From positions 1-27,210 of IMG/VR virus record IMGVR_UViG_3300027976_000173: a stretch of 27,210 nucleotides of DNA; one strand, 5' to 3'. Position numbers and translations under genes: made by a program. The notes below the pieces were generated by a model. The model did not search any database, was not told the origin of the DNA, and saw only the letters and a list, made by a program, of their open reading frames with translations. This DNA is from a virus. Shown here in pieces: positions 14,591 to 21,970 of this stretch (its first letter is position 1; each line of letters starts with the position of its first letter).

Positions 14591-15613
14591 TTATTTTAAA
14601 TATTTTAAATATTCAGGTTTTACATGTACTTTAAATACATAAAGCTCTCTGTTATGAATACTAATTTCTTTTCTCACCAGTGGTTCTAAATACTTAAAAC
14701 TTATTGAGTCAAGCTTATCATTTTTTTCTAACCAAAGTATCATATCATGTGCACTTTTTCTAGCAAACTTATTAAAATTAGATTTTTCAAGCCAATATTG
14801 TACATCCTTTTCTCTATTATAACGATGCATATAGCTTTCTACTTCTTGAGCAAACTGCCATAACAAATGATAATTTTTTAAATAATCAATTGTAGGAATA
14901 ACTTTAGCAGCTATAGCTTTATCTTCATCATTATAGGATTTTAAATACTTTTGTATATCCTCCAATAAAGTTTCATCTAAAACTTGCTTGTTAGATGATT
15001 CATAAATTAGGGTGTCTGAATCAATTGTACCAACTAAACCTACATCAATTTTATATGCAAGGTTTATAGCCATACCTTGAATCAACCATTCATCATACAA
15101 AGAATCACCATTAGTACAATTATAATGTTTTACTTTATTATACATGGTATCATCGTAAATTACATCACCTTTATAATTATCTATTGCTGGTAATGTTCCA
15201 GATGTATGGTTAAGTGTTTGGTAATTCCATAACTTAACCATCATTATACTTGACTTAATATTTTCTCCATTTTCAAATCTTTCATAGATATCATCATGGG
15301 TAATAATTAAATCAGCTAACTCATAATCATTAGTCATAGTTATACCATGTTCCTTTAAGGCAAATTTGATCCTATCTAATGAAACGTTACATTTAGGCAA
15401 TACAAAAGCTTTCTTTTTTGTTTTAAAAGTTGTACTATCTTCAGTACTAGTTGTTAATATATTTGTTATTTTTTCAAATGTTGTTTTATCTTGAGTGACT
15501 AACACATCTTCAACCACATTGGATGATAGAACCCCATAAAATGGGGAACTATCTAATCCAAAATGATTTAAAGCAGTAGCATCATATGATTGATAAACTG
15601 ATTTACTTGCCAT
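14591..15613 (-). CDS. Unknown protein, paralog of the 381-residue neighbour (copy A)
   Basis: The protein has 340 residues. Residues 68-107 contain KAFVLPKCNV, then IKFALKEHGITMTNDYELAD and LIITHDD. This has a strand/helix/strand look ending in A-D-(L/I)-I-I, as in Rossmann-like or BRCT-like folds. Residues 209-243 share the S-x-D-x-D-x-x-x-x-x-A helix pattern with copy B. The C-terminal half is helical and charged (EVESYMHRYNREKDVQYWLE). The gene begins inside the stop of the 34-residue zinc ribbon (TAATG) and ends 5 nt before copy B. No catalytic motif or known family recognised. The tandem arrangement suggests an old duplication followed by strong divergence. Confidence 0.65.
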   Translation of the reverse strand: MASKSVYQSYDATALNHFGLDSSPFYGVLSSNVVEDVLVTQDKTTFEKITNILTTSTEDSTTFKTKKKAFVLPKCNVSLDRIKFALKEHGITMTNDYELADLIITHDDIYERFENGENIKSSIMMVKLWNYQTLNHTSGTLPAIDNYKGDVIYDDTMYNKVKHYNCTNGDSLYDEWLIQGMAINLAYKIDVGLVGTIDSDTLIYESSNKQVLDETLLEDIQKYLKSYNDEDKAIAAKVIPTIDYLKNYHLLWQFAQEVESYMHRYNREKDVQYWLEKSNFNKFARKSAHDMILWLEKNDKLDSISFKYLEPLVRKEISIHNRELYVFKVHVKPEYLKYLK

Positions 15614-15717
15614 TAGTTTGTTGTTTTTATTATGTTGCTACTCAAACATTGAGCACAATTTACTTCTTCTATTTCTGTAGTGAAATCATCACCACAATCT
15701 TTACAATAATATTCCAT
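15613..15717 (-). CDS. 34-residue zinc-ribbon microprotein
   Basis: The ORF encodes 34 residues beginning MEYYCKDCGDDF. Cys5-x-x-Cys8 and Cys21-x-x-Cys24 are spaced as in a treble-clef or zinc-ribbon knuckle, so it almost certainly binds one zinc ion. Its TAA overlaps the next gene's ATG by one base (TAATG), and it starts 12 nt after the MoxR gene stop. A tiny zinc ribbon between an AAA+ ATPase and its possible partners could be an adaptor or protein-recruiting module, by inference. It is short but has both motif and coupling support. Confidence 0.65.
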   Translation of the reverse strand: MEYYCKDCGDDFTTEIEEVNCAQCLSSNIIKTTN

Positions 15718-15729
15718 AATACTTAGATT

Positions 15730-17001
15730 TTATTTTATTGTCATTTTGATTATAGTTGGGTCCATCATCAAGCGGTTAAACTTCTGTTTGTTACCATTAA
15801 AAATTGTACGTATAACTAAATACTTTAAGTCATTAGTAAAGTAGTCTTTAGTACAAAGAGCTATTAATCTATCACTAATTTTCTGACTTACCGTATTGTC
15901 TTTACTAAAGATAACTGAGTAGTTAGCCAATCTTGTTGCTAAAGTAGCAGCAATATCTGCCCGGTATGTGTCATCTTTACCAATACAACCTCTTAACTCA
16001 CCCAGAATATATGTTTCATTATCATGAGTCAACAAATCTTTAGGTGTTACCAGTTTGTCCAGTTTGTTATTAATAAATGTAGTAAACATAGAAGCAAATG
16101 TATCTCCAACAGAACCTTCACCAATCATTTGAATTAATGATAAGTTTGATTCAAAGTTTTCAAAACTAGATATAGCATTGAAGAACGTTGTAATTGATCT
16201 TGCATTTGTTTCTAAAGTAACTAGCTCTGGATGTAACAACAAAAAGTTAATACATCTTGAGTCAATACCTGCTTCTTCTGCCCATTGCGCCCATACGTTA
16301 ACATCAAACTTAAGGTTTGCAGTTACATATCTTGTTTTTTGTGCAGCATCTACTGAGTTTACCATGTACTCACCATTGTCTGGATTTGCTGTTAGAATGA
16401 TGTGCCAATCTTTTGGTAATGTCCAAGAAATGTAAGTTTGTCTATCTATCAATTCCATAACTGCTTGAATAAATCTTGTGTCAGCACGGTTCCAGTCATC
16501 TAGTAATAAGATACCGCCTTCTTTTTTATCAGCAATCCACTCTGGTGGACAATAAGACATCCTGTTCTTACCTGTCATTTTATATCCATTTTTTAGATAT
16601 TCTTGAACTGCAAGTTCATCAACCCATAACCCAACTTTTTTTGTAGCTCCTGTTTGTATGTTGGCAATGTCTGATGATGCAGCTGATCTTTGTGCTGCAG
16701 TATAGGATAAATCATCTATTTTAGTCTCTGAAACTCTTGTTTCTTTATACATTTGAAATTGACGTACTGGGAATCCTACTAAGTCACCCAACTCTTCTAT
16801 CTGTGCAAGGTTAACTTTAACAAAGTTTAAGTTGTTTTCTTTAGCCAGCTCAACAATGGTGGATGTTTTACCAATTCCTGATTCTCCTAATACCTCTACT
16901 GATACAGATAATTTACCTTGTGCTTGTAAAAATCTATTGTTTGTAATAATGTGATTTACAAACCCTTTTAATTCTGTTACGTTTAAATTTACTTGTGCCA
17001 T
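15730..17001 (-). CDS. MoxR-type AAA+ ATPase
   Basis: The 423-residue protein has Walker A GESGIGKT at 39-46 and Walker B GILLLDDW at 163-170. Sensor 1 is in ILTANPDNGEYMV (Asn206), and KTRYVTANLKFD follows as in MoxR/dynein-related (AAA_5) ATPases. The helical lid follows after about residue 240. MoxR enzymes work with VWA proteins as chaperones that remodel or insert metal into complexes (the RavA-ViaA pair is an example). A VWA/metallopeptidase-like protein is encoded at 17712-18872. The start is preceded by five TTTA/AAAT-type repeats (17002-17020), giving an A-rich translation start region typical of Bacteroidota. Confidence 0.9.
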   Translation of the reverse strand: MAQVNLNVTELKGFVNHIITNNRFLQAQGKLSVSVEVLGESGIGKTSTIVELAKENNLNFVKVNLAQIEELGDLVGFPVRQFQMYKETRVSETKIDDLSYTAAQRSAASSDIANIQTGATKKVGLWVDELAVQEYLKNGYKMTGKNRMSYCPPEWIADKKEGGILLLDDWNRADTRFIQAVMELIDRQTYISWTLPKDWHIILTANPDNGEYMVNSVDAAQKTRYVTANLKFDVNVWAQWAEEAGIDSRCINFLLLHPELVTLETNARSITTFFNAISSFENFESNLSLIQMIGEGSVGDTFASMFTTFINNKLDKLVTPKDLLTHDNETYILGELRGCIGKDDTYRADIAATLATRLANYSVIFSKDNTVSQKISDRLIALCTKDYFTNDLKYLVIRTIFNGNKQKFNRLMMDPTIIKMTIK

Positions 17002-17023
17002 TTTATTTATTTATTTATTTAAG

Positions 17024-17413
17024 TTATAATTCTGCCTCAAATGTGCATTCTCCTTTTTCTTTTATGCATTTTAATATTTTCCTACCTATTTTATAATCAT
17101 CATATTCAGATTGTTGAACATTATCTAAAGGGGGTAAGCTACCTAGTTTTATATATCCTGAAAAAGACAATTCTGTTTCATCTTCATCTTCATATAAATC
17201 ATAATATGTTTTTAAAGCAGTACTATGCTCTCCAAAATCATCTTCAATAATGGATAATTCAGATTCAAGATCTGTTAAATTAGTTTCATCATAATAATAA
17301 TTTAGATATCCAGGTACCTGACCAGTTACACCAAATCTATCAGCAGCATTACTACTTTGAGATCCAAAGGCAAATTTACCTTCAATATCTCCTGTATAAT
17401 AGCGTCCGATAAC
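17024..17413 (-). CDS. Hidden ORF without a canonical start codon
   Basis: About 129 codons are open leftward from 17413 to TAA at 17024-17026, but with no ATG, GTG or TTG at the N-terminal side. The readable product includes VIGRYYTGDIEGKFAFGSQS, SNAADRFGVTGQVPGYLNYY and an acidic region, and ends CTFEAEL. The I-G-R-Y-Y-T-G-D-I-E-G-K-F motif matches a conserved phage protein family I have seen (function unknown), whose members begin a few residues before this motif. An in-frame stop lies at 17417-17419. The stop (TAG, 17413-17415) of the 70-residue gene overlaps the possible GTT start. GTT, TTA or ATC initiation, a lost start, or a sequence error are all open. Without this ORF, 17002-17412 would be an empty 410-nt gap. 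Confidence 0.6.
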   Translation of the reverse strand, partial: VIGRYYTGDIEGKFAFGSQSSNAADRFGVTGQVPGYLNYYYDETNLTDLESELSIIEDDFGEHSTALKTYYDLYEDEDETELSFSGYIKLGSLPPLDNVQQSEYDDYKIGRKILKCIKEKGECTFEAEL

Positions 17414-17625
17414 TAATTATTTTTAAATGTGTAAATGTAAACTGTGTCTACATTTTTTCCTGAACTTTCTAATCTATAGTCAGGCTTAATTATTGATTTA
17501 CTTTCAATTGTTGTGTCACCTGTGATACTGTATATAAAATAAGTACTAAATCCTACTATTGTAATTGCGCCTAAAATTAGTATTATTACTAAGCACCCAA
17601 ATGCTTCACCTAATGAATTTCCCAT
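17413..17625 (-). CDS. Small single-pass membrane protein
   Basis: This 70-residue protein has a short soluble start (MGNSLGEAFG), a strong membrane helix at about residues 11-34 (CLVIILILGAITIVGFSTYF), and a polar C-terminal domain with KPDYRLESSGKNVDTVYIYT. Because the helix lacks preceding basic residues, orientation is unclear. The C-terminal R-L-E-x-x-G-K-x-V-D-T-(V/I)-Y-I-Y pattern looks conserved, but I know no function. It sits between the VWA protein and the MoxR ATPase, so it might tether or be a target of that pair at the membrane, by inference. Confidence 0.6.
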   Translation of the reverse strand: MGNSLGEAFGCLVIILILGAITIVGFSTYFIYSITGDTTIESKSIIKPDYRLESSGKNVDTVYIYTFKNN

Positions 17626-17650
17626 TTTAAATTATTTTATTATTGTTTAT

Positions 17651-17670
17651 ATTACAGTCTATACTGTAAT
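17651..17670. repeat. 8-bp perfect hairpin within the VWA/70-residue gene gap
   Basis: ATTACAGT (17651-17658) pairs with ACTGTAAT (17663-17670) around CTAT. It covers the end of the 16-codon ORF. No U-tract follows leftward (ATATAAACAA), so it is more like an operator or RNA-stability hairpin than a terminator. Confidence 0.35.
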
Positions 17671-17709
17671 GTATACTGCTACTATCGTAAGTAATAGAAT
17701 TAGTCCCAT
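17659..17709 (-). CDS. Possible 16-residue membrane micropeptide
   Basis: The ORF MGLILLLTIVAVYITV starts 2 nt after the stop of the VWA gene, with the same TAATTATGGG junction as the 23-residue micropeptide at 5627-5698. It is almost purely hydrophobic. Sixteen residues is near the lower limit for a membrane-spanning helix, and the ORF could be chance in AT-rich DNA. The repeated junction is the main reason to list it. Confidence 0.3.
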   Translation of the reverse strand: MGLILLLTIVAVYITV

Positions 17710-17711
17710 AA

Positions 17712-18872
17712 TTAATTTAGTTTAATAACTTTACCTGGTAAATCTTCATTCATTGTGGAAATACTACTTAATACCCATAAAGCATTGTTTGGACAACCCG
17801 ATGGAGGATATGCCTCACCATCTGTTAAATATATTAGTGCTGTATAACACTTTTTGTTATTATAGTGGTCAATTACAGGTTGAAAACTTGTCCCACCTCT
17901 ACCATGTATAGCCCAATCTTTTTTTGGATTAAATTCTTCTACAGTTCTAAGTGTTGTATCACACTGTGCAACAGTAATTTTGTGTCCTGTTTTAGTCATG
18001 TGACATAACTCATTGTAAAATTCTTTAAGCTCTTCTGTATTTACAGATCCGGATGTGTCAATACCAACAAGAATGTGATTTTTAAATTTAATCTTCAATC
18101 CTGGGTTTTCAGCATATCTTTTATTGTATTTACGTCTCAGCTTTTTTGTATAAACTACAGATGAATTTCCAACAAATCTTCTCAAATAACCTTTCCAATC
18201 AAATTTGGCTGGCTCAATATGAAATAACTTTGCAATTAATTCACTTAACTCACCGGGAACATTACCTTGTTTTTTAACAGTTTGTTCTGCAGCTTCTTTT
18301 AACTGATGATTTATTTGTTTTTGAACAAGTTTTTTATCAGCTTCAGATAATTCATCAAACTCTTCCCATGTACTATGGCAATATTCTGATTCACCATCCA
18401 TCTGATCCATAAATGAATCTAATGAAGAAGATGTTCCCTCTTCCTTGGCTTGTTCTAATAGTTCATAATAAACTTTAGTTCCTGCTTTTATAGGAAGATT
18501 TAATTCAGGAAAACTACTTAGTAATAATCCACCGTCTGGTAGAGCATTAGAGTCTATGTATTGATTAATCTCTAAATCAGCAGCTATATTAAATAACTTT
18601 TGATCAGAATACAAATCTCGCATTAACAAATGCCCAAATGCTATGTGTAATAATTCATGCTTAATCAATCCAACTCTATGTGGTTCACTTAAATCAGTGA
18701 AAAAATTAGGGTTAATTGTTAACTGCATACCAATTCCATGTTTACTTACACCTGCAGTAGGTATACGGTCACTAAATTGTTTATTTATACCAATTAAAAA
18801 AAGCCCGTAAAAGGGCTCATCTAAAATTAAAGTCTTAGTGCTTCTTGCAACACTATCTTGAATGTTTATCAT
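17712..18872 (-). CDS. Metallopeptidase-like/VWA protein (DUF2201 type), MoxR partner
   Basis: The protein has 386 residues and two parts. The N-terminal domain carries the zinc-peptidase-like motif H72-E-L-L-H76-IAFG-H81 and the later NIAADLEINQYI block. The C-terminal domain (from about 265) is a VWA fold with an intact MIDAS: D272-T-S274-G-S276, Thr328 (GRGGTSF) and Asp351 (YLTDGE). This layout matches the DUF2201 family, which usually pairs with a MoxR ATPase; one is encoded about 700 nt downstream (15730-17001). Whether the peptidase part is active or only binds metal is unknown. The role may be assembly or remodelling of a host or virion complex. It overlaps the upstream gene by ATGA. 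Confidence 0.88.
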   Translation of the reverse strand: MINIQDSVARSTKTLILDEPFYGLFLIGINKQFSDRIPTAGVSKHGIGMQLTINPNFFTDLSEPHRVGLIKHELLHIAFGHLLMRDLYSDQKLFNIAADLEINQYIDSNALPDGGLLLSSFPELNLPIKAGTKVYYELLEQAKEEGTSSSLDSFMDQMDGESEYCHSTWEEFDELSEADKKLVQKQINHQLKEAAEQTVKKQGNVPGELSELIAKLFHIEPAKFDWKGYLRRFVGNSSVVYTKKLRRKYNKRYAENPGLKIKFKNHILVGIDTSGSVNTEELKEFYNELCHMTKTGHKITVAQCDTTLRTVEEFNPKKDWAIHGRGGTSFQPVIDHYNNKKCYTALIYLTDGEAYPPSGCPNNALWVLSSISTMNEDLPGKVIKLN

Positions 18873-19171
18873 TTCTCTGAATATAAAATTTTTAATAATA
18901 TTTTTTTGTAAACAGCATAATCTCCAGCATCTTTTACTGCTGAGTTAATGTTTTTACCAATCAACTCTTCAGATGTATATGTTTTATTAATGGCTTCAGT
19001 GAATCTTTTTCTTTTATCAAATATCATTGATTTAGTAAATAATAAGTCTACAATAGCTTTATCATCAAAGTCTAAGTTTTTGTAGTTTTCTAATGCTAAT
19101 TCAAAATCCTCATCTAAACCTTTAAACATCTCACGTAATGAAAAAAACTCTTTAATTGTTATTCTTGCCAT
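18869..19171 (-). CDS. Small helical protein of unknown function
   Basis: The 100-residue product is charged and predicted helical by composition (EFFSLREMFKGLDEDFELAL near the N-terminus). It has no cysteine pairs, P-loop or membrane helix. It overlaps the RusA-like gene by 20 nt at its start and the VWA gene by ATGA at its end, so it is firmly embedded in the operon. It could be a small partner of the VWA/MoxR system or of the resolvase, but no family is recognised. Confidence 0.6.
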   Translation of the reverse strand: MARITIKEFFSLREMFKGLDEDFELALENYKNLDFDDKAIVDLLFTKSMIFDKRKRFTEAINKTYTSEELIGKNINSAVKDAGDYAVYKKILLKILYSEK

Positions 19172-19535
19172 CTGGTAAAATTTCTATAATTACTCCTGGG
19201 TTAAGTTTGTCATATCTGTATTCTACAAATACAGGTAGTATGCAATCTGCATTATCATCTTCAATCCAACCAAATGTAACCATATCATCTTGCACTGTTT
19301 GTGCTGGATTAATATAATCAAACTTATGTTTGCTGCCTCTGATGAATGTAAATCGAATACTTACGGGTAATTGATGCTTGGCCAACTCAGCCTTAAACTC
19401 TTCTGCATACTGTGTATAATGATCTTTAGCTATTTTTCTATAATTTACAACTGTTTTACTTGCTATAAAATACTTGCCTGTCCATCTTCTACCATTTTTA
19501 CTACTTGGGACTGAGCCCGGTATGAACCATTTCAT
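19152..19535 (-). CDS. RusA-like Holliday junction resolvase
   Basis: The 127-residue protein has the RusA layout: an N-terminal strand with IPGSVPSSKNGRRW, a basic helix, then KFDYINPAQTVQDDM with Asp73, Asn76 and Asp83/84, and GWIEDDNADCI with Asp93/94. In RusA the acidic residues of this pattern bind magnesium at the dimer interface, and the enzyme cuts four-way DNA junctions symmetrically. It probably resolves recombination or replication branches before packaging. Length fits the family (about 120 residues). It follows the primase with a 3-nt gap. Confidence 0.8.
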   Translation of the reverse strand: MKWFIPGSVPSSKNGRRWTGKYFIASKTVVNYRKIAKDHYTQYAEEFKAELAKHQLPVSIRFTFIRGSKHKFDYINPAQTVQDDMVTFGWIEDDNADCILPVFVEYRYDKLNPGVIIEILPDGKNNN

Positions 19536-19538
19536 TTT

Positions 19539-20513
19539 TTATTTGTTTAAAATTTCTTTAAATAAAGGTTTAAGTGTTCCATGTACAACATCAAAACCAT
19601 GTTCTCGCATAGAATCACTGATATCTTTAGATAAAGGTAATGTAAGACCATCTAGATTATATGAAGTTTTATATTTTTCAATTGCTAAATTGCCTGCAGT
19701 ATCATTATCAAAGAATGTAATTATTTTTTTGTATTTTCTTTTTAGATGTTCAATAATGTGGGGTTTAATTATTGTATTTTCACTTTCCGGTGCTAACACC
19801 TCAATGTTATAACCAATGCTTTTAAGACATAGAGCATCTTTCAATGACGAACAAATTACTAAATAAGGTTTGGTGTATGTTAATTGATCAAAACCTTGAA
19901 GATATGATTTTACCTTATGGAATTTATGTTTGCTTAATGGTTGATATATTTTATACAACTCATTATTCTTATCAAAATACCCATAGATAGAATGTCCTTC
20001 AATCTTTAATTTTTTAACTTCACCTTCTTCTTCTTTAATTAAATTGTAATACTCAATTGGTTTTACATTATATTCCTTCAGTAAGTTTGAACCAATTCTA
20101 AAATTTAACCAATATCTACCATCATTTTCAGTCCATTGTCTTGGATTAACAAAATCAATTTCCCATTTTTCTTGAACTTTAAAAAATACTTCTTGTAAAT
20201 CAGTTGTTTTAACATAACTATTGTAATCTTCTACTACTTTTCTAACAGCATCTCTATATTCTAAATCAAACATAAGCTTAACCAAATCTATTTTATTACC
20301 ATTTTTACCAGTTGAAAAATCTTTAAATTTATATACACCTGCAGATTTATCTACATACATACAAAAACTAGGAGTTTTATCATTTGGATTAAAGATTGAT
20401 TTAATCTTTACGTCCTGACCTGTTAAGGGTTCTGATAGGTTTAAATAATATTGAAATACCCAATAGCTTGGAACATCTGTCTCTTCTAATACTAAATTTT
20501 TTGTGTTAAACAT
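19539..20513 (-). CDS. DnaG-like primase with degenerate zinc and TOPRIM motifs
   Basis: The protein has 324 residues. The N-terminal region (IFNPNDKTPSFCMYVDKSAG, then YKFKDFSTGKNGN) keeps the D-K-T-P-S-F landmark of primase CHC2 domains, but the zinc cysteines are gone. The TOPRIM part has LVICSSLKDALCL at 218-230, where Ser stands in place of the usual Glu, and FFDNDTAG at 267-274 with the D-x-D pair (Asp269, Asp271), then LPLSKDISD. I recall a similar S-S-L-K-D form in crAss-like primases (PHA02031-type). It makes RNA primers with the DnaB helicase encoded upstream. A strong terminator-like hairpin ends about 10 nt before its start. Confidence 0.8.
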   Translation of the reverse strand: MFNTKNLVLEETDVPSYWVFQYYLNLSEPLTGQDVKIKSIFNPNDKTPSFCMYVDKSAGVYKFKDFSTGKNGNKIDLVKLMFDLEYRDAVRKVVEDYNSYVKTTDLQEVFFKVQEKWEIDFVNPRQWTENDGRYWLNFRIGSNLLKEYNVKPIEYYNLIKEEEGEVKKLKIEGHSIYGYFDKNNELYKIYQPLSKHKFHKVKSYLQGFDQLTYTKPYLVICSSLKDALCLKSIGYNIEVLAPESENTIIKPHIIEHLKRKYKKIITFFDNDTAGNLAIEKYKTSYNLDGLTLPLSKDISDSMREHGFDVVHGTLKPLFKEILNK

Positions 20514-20522
20514 ATTAGGAAT

Positions 20523-20562
20523 ATAAATAAAAATGGGACCAACATATTTCAGTTGGCCCCAT
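20523..20562 (-). terminator. Rho-independent terminator between SSB-like gene and primase
   Basis: In leftward RNA, ATGGGGCCAAC (20562-20552) pairs with GTTGGTCCCAT (20543-20533) through 11 pairs, one of them G-U, with an 8-nt loop. TTTTTATTTATAT follows directly. On the + strand the wobble would be an A-C mismatch, so the direction is leftward. It ends the abundant upstream message only about 10 nt before the primase ATG. Confidence 0.8.
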
Positions 20563-20577
20563 AATTAGATTAATAAC

Positions 20578-21255
20578 TTATAGATCAAAATCATCACCTG
20601 CTGCAGCTGAACTAGGTTCAAAATTATTCGTTGGAGGTGAATTTTTCTTTTCTATTTTTCTTAAGTGATTAGAATTGTTGCTATCAAATATTAATAACTT
20701 TGATTTTTCAACATCTAGTGCTTCTACTGGTACACCGTCTTTGCTAAGTTTAGGTAAGTAAAGATCATTATTTATATAACCTTCAGTATTTTCCCACTCA
20801 CGTGCACCAAGACATACGTTTACATATGTTGGCCCAGATAGTAATTTATCACATTTTAACATCCAATCTTCAATTGTATTAGCTTGAATAGCATCTAATC
20901 CAGCTCTTTTATCTAAAGCTTCTGCTAGAAATATCATTGCTTTCATGACCTCATTATCTCTACTAATTTCTTTACCACTAGGTAATGTAGTATCTTTATA
21001 TGGATATGGTGAGTATCTTACTCTTCCTACTTGACCTTCATAACGTGGCCCATTGGGATTATTCATATCTTTTAAAAATCCTTGAAAAGCTCCTATTACA
21101 GGTTCTGTTTCTACATGTAACATAATGTTATATGCATCTGCGTCATAAGGAGTTTTATCAAAACTAATTGAATTAATTTTTACTTTTTGATTCCCTGTTC
21201 CAACTACTGGTTTTTCTTGACCTGAAGCGGCCGACATGTCTTTACTACTTAACAT
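20578..21255 (-). CDS. Probable ssDNA-binding protein with acidic tail
   Basis: The 225-residue protein starts MLSSKDMSAASGQEKPVVGT, continues with beta-rich segments (QKVKINSISFDKTPYDADAY, GQVGRVRYSPYPYKD) and ends with a low-complexity linker plus an acidic/hydrophobic tip, GDDFDL. A flexible linker with an acidic terminal tip that recruits partners is the hallmark of SSB and T4 gp32. The position between the Sak4-like ATPase and primase, with a strong terminator behind it, suits an abundant replication protein. No classical OB-fold motif can be proven by eye. It could instead be another DNA-binding early protein. Confidence 0.55.
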   Translation of the reverse strand: MLSSKDMSAASGQEKPVVGTGNQKVKINSISFDKTPYDADAYNIMLHVETEPVIGAFQGFLKDMNNPNGPRYEGQVGRVRYSPYPYKDTTLPSGKEISRDNEVMKAMIFLAEALDKRAGLDAIQANTIEDWMLKCDKLLSGPTYVNVCLGAREWENTEGYINNDLYLPKLSKDGVPVEALDVEKSKLLIFDSNNSNHLRKIEKKNSPPTNNFEPSSAAAGDDFDL

Positions 21256-21284
21256 AATTGCTTTTTTTAAATTAATTTTGATTA

Positions 21285-21968
21285 TTATTCTTCATATTTT
21301 TTGATGCAATCTTTAACAAATTGCAGATTGTTTGGGATGAAGCTGTCCTCAAACATTCCTTGTGGTGATTTACATGTGTTCTCTCCGCTGTTTTGTGTTT
21401 CAAAACCATAGACAAGTTCACCATCATCTTTTTTACTTACCTTACCAAATAAAACTATTGAGAATAGACCTTCCAAAGTTAAAGTATTATCAATCATTTT
21501 ACCAATTGTTTTTGCTTTGATTTTTCTATTCCCATTAATATCAGTTGAATCTTCTGAGTGAGTCAAAAAGAATACAGTAAGATCATCTCTCAAATCTTTA
21601 GGCATTTTAGCTACTTGAGCTAAGTTTGCTGCAATTTGAGTAAATTTATCATAACCTTTTTCATTTGCTCTATCAAAATATTCAAAAGAACTCATATATT
21701 GCCAATCATCTACAACCAAAGTTTTGATGTGTGGCATTTTTTCATTAACATGTAAAATTGCTTTCATTACTCCTGCAGCTGAAGAACTTGATGCAAGATT
21801 TCCTTTTGGATTATCTTTTGAAATACCAGCATACATAGTTTTCCAACCTTTAAAAGGTAACGGTTTATTTGCAATATTTATTACAAATGTTTCATCAGGA
21901 TTTAGATGTCTGATTGATGTTGATTTGCCGGTTCCTGAATCAGCAATCACAAGTACACTTTGTGCCAT
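21285..21968 (-). CDS. Sak4-like RecA-fold ATPase (AAA_24 type)
   Basis: The 227-residue protein has Walker A ADSGTGKS at 9-16 and Walker B TLVVDDWQ at 83-90. A polar strand FFLTHSED near 134-141 and a basic KIKAKTIGKMID block follow. This is the layout of phage AAA_24 / Sak4 proteins, short RecA-core ATPases that promote strand annealing with the phage's own ssDNA-binding protein. The next gene downstream is the putative SSB, which is the expected pairing. It should act in recombination and repair of replicating phage DNA. Confidence 0.8.
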   Translation of the reverse strand: MAQSVLVIADSGTGKSTSIRHLNPDETFVINIANKPLPFKGWKTMYAGISKDNPKGNLASSSSAAGVMKAILHVNEKMPHIKTLVVDDWQYMSSFEYFDRANEKGYDKFTQIAANLAQVAKMPKDLRDDLTVFFLTHSEDSTDINGNRKIKAKTIGKMIDNTLTLEGLFSIVLFGKVSKKDDGELVYGFETQNSGENTCKSPQGMFEDSFIPNNLQFVKDCIKKYEE

Positions 21969-21970
21969 AT

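Noticed and set aside
17041-17250. 69-codon + strand ORF
   Set aside because: It is antisense to the start-less ORF with the phage-family motif; its Cys/Leu/Phe/His-rich product is typical of shadow frames.
17413-17430. Programmed -1 frameshift joining the 70-residue protein to the start-less ORF
   Set aside because: The -1 frame has a TAA just before the junction and the last sense codons are not a slippery heptamer, so a fusion would need slippage at AAT-TAG without pairing.
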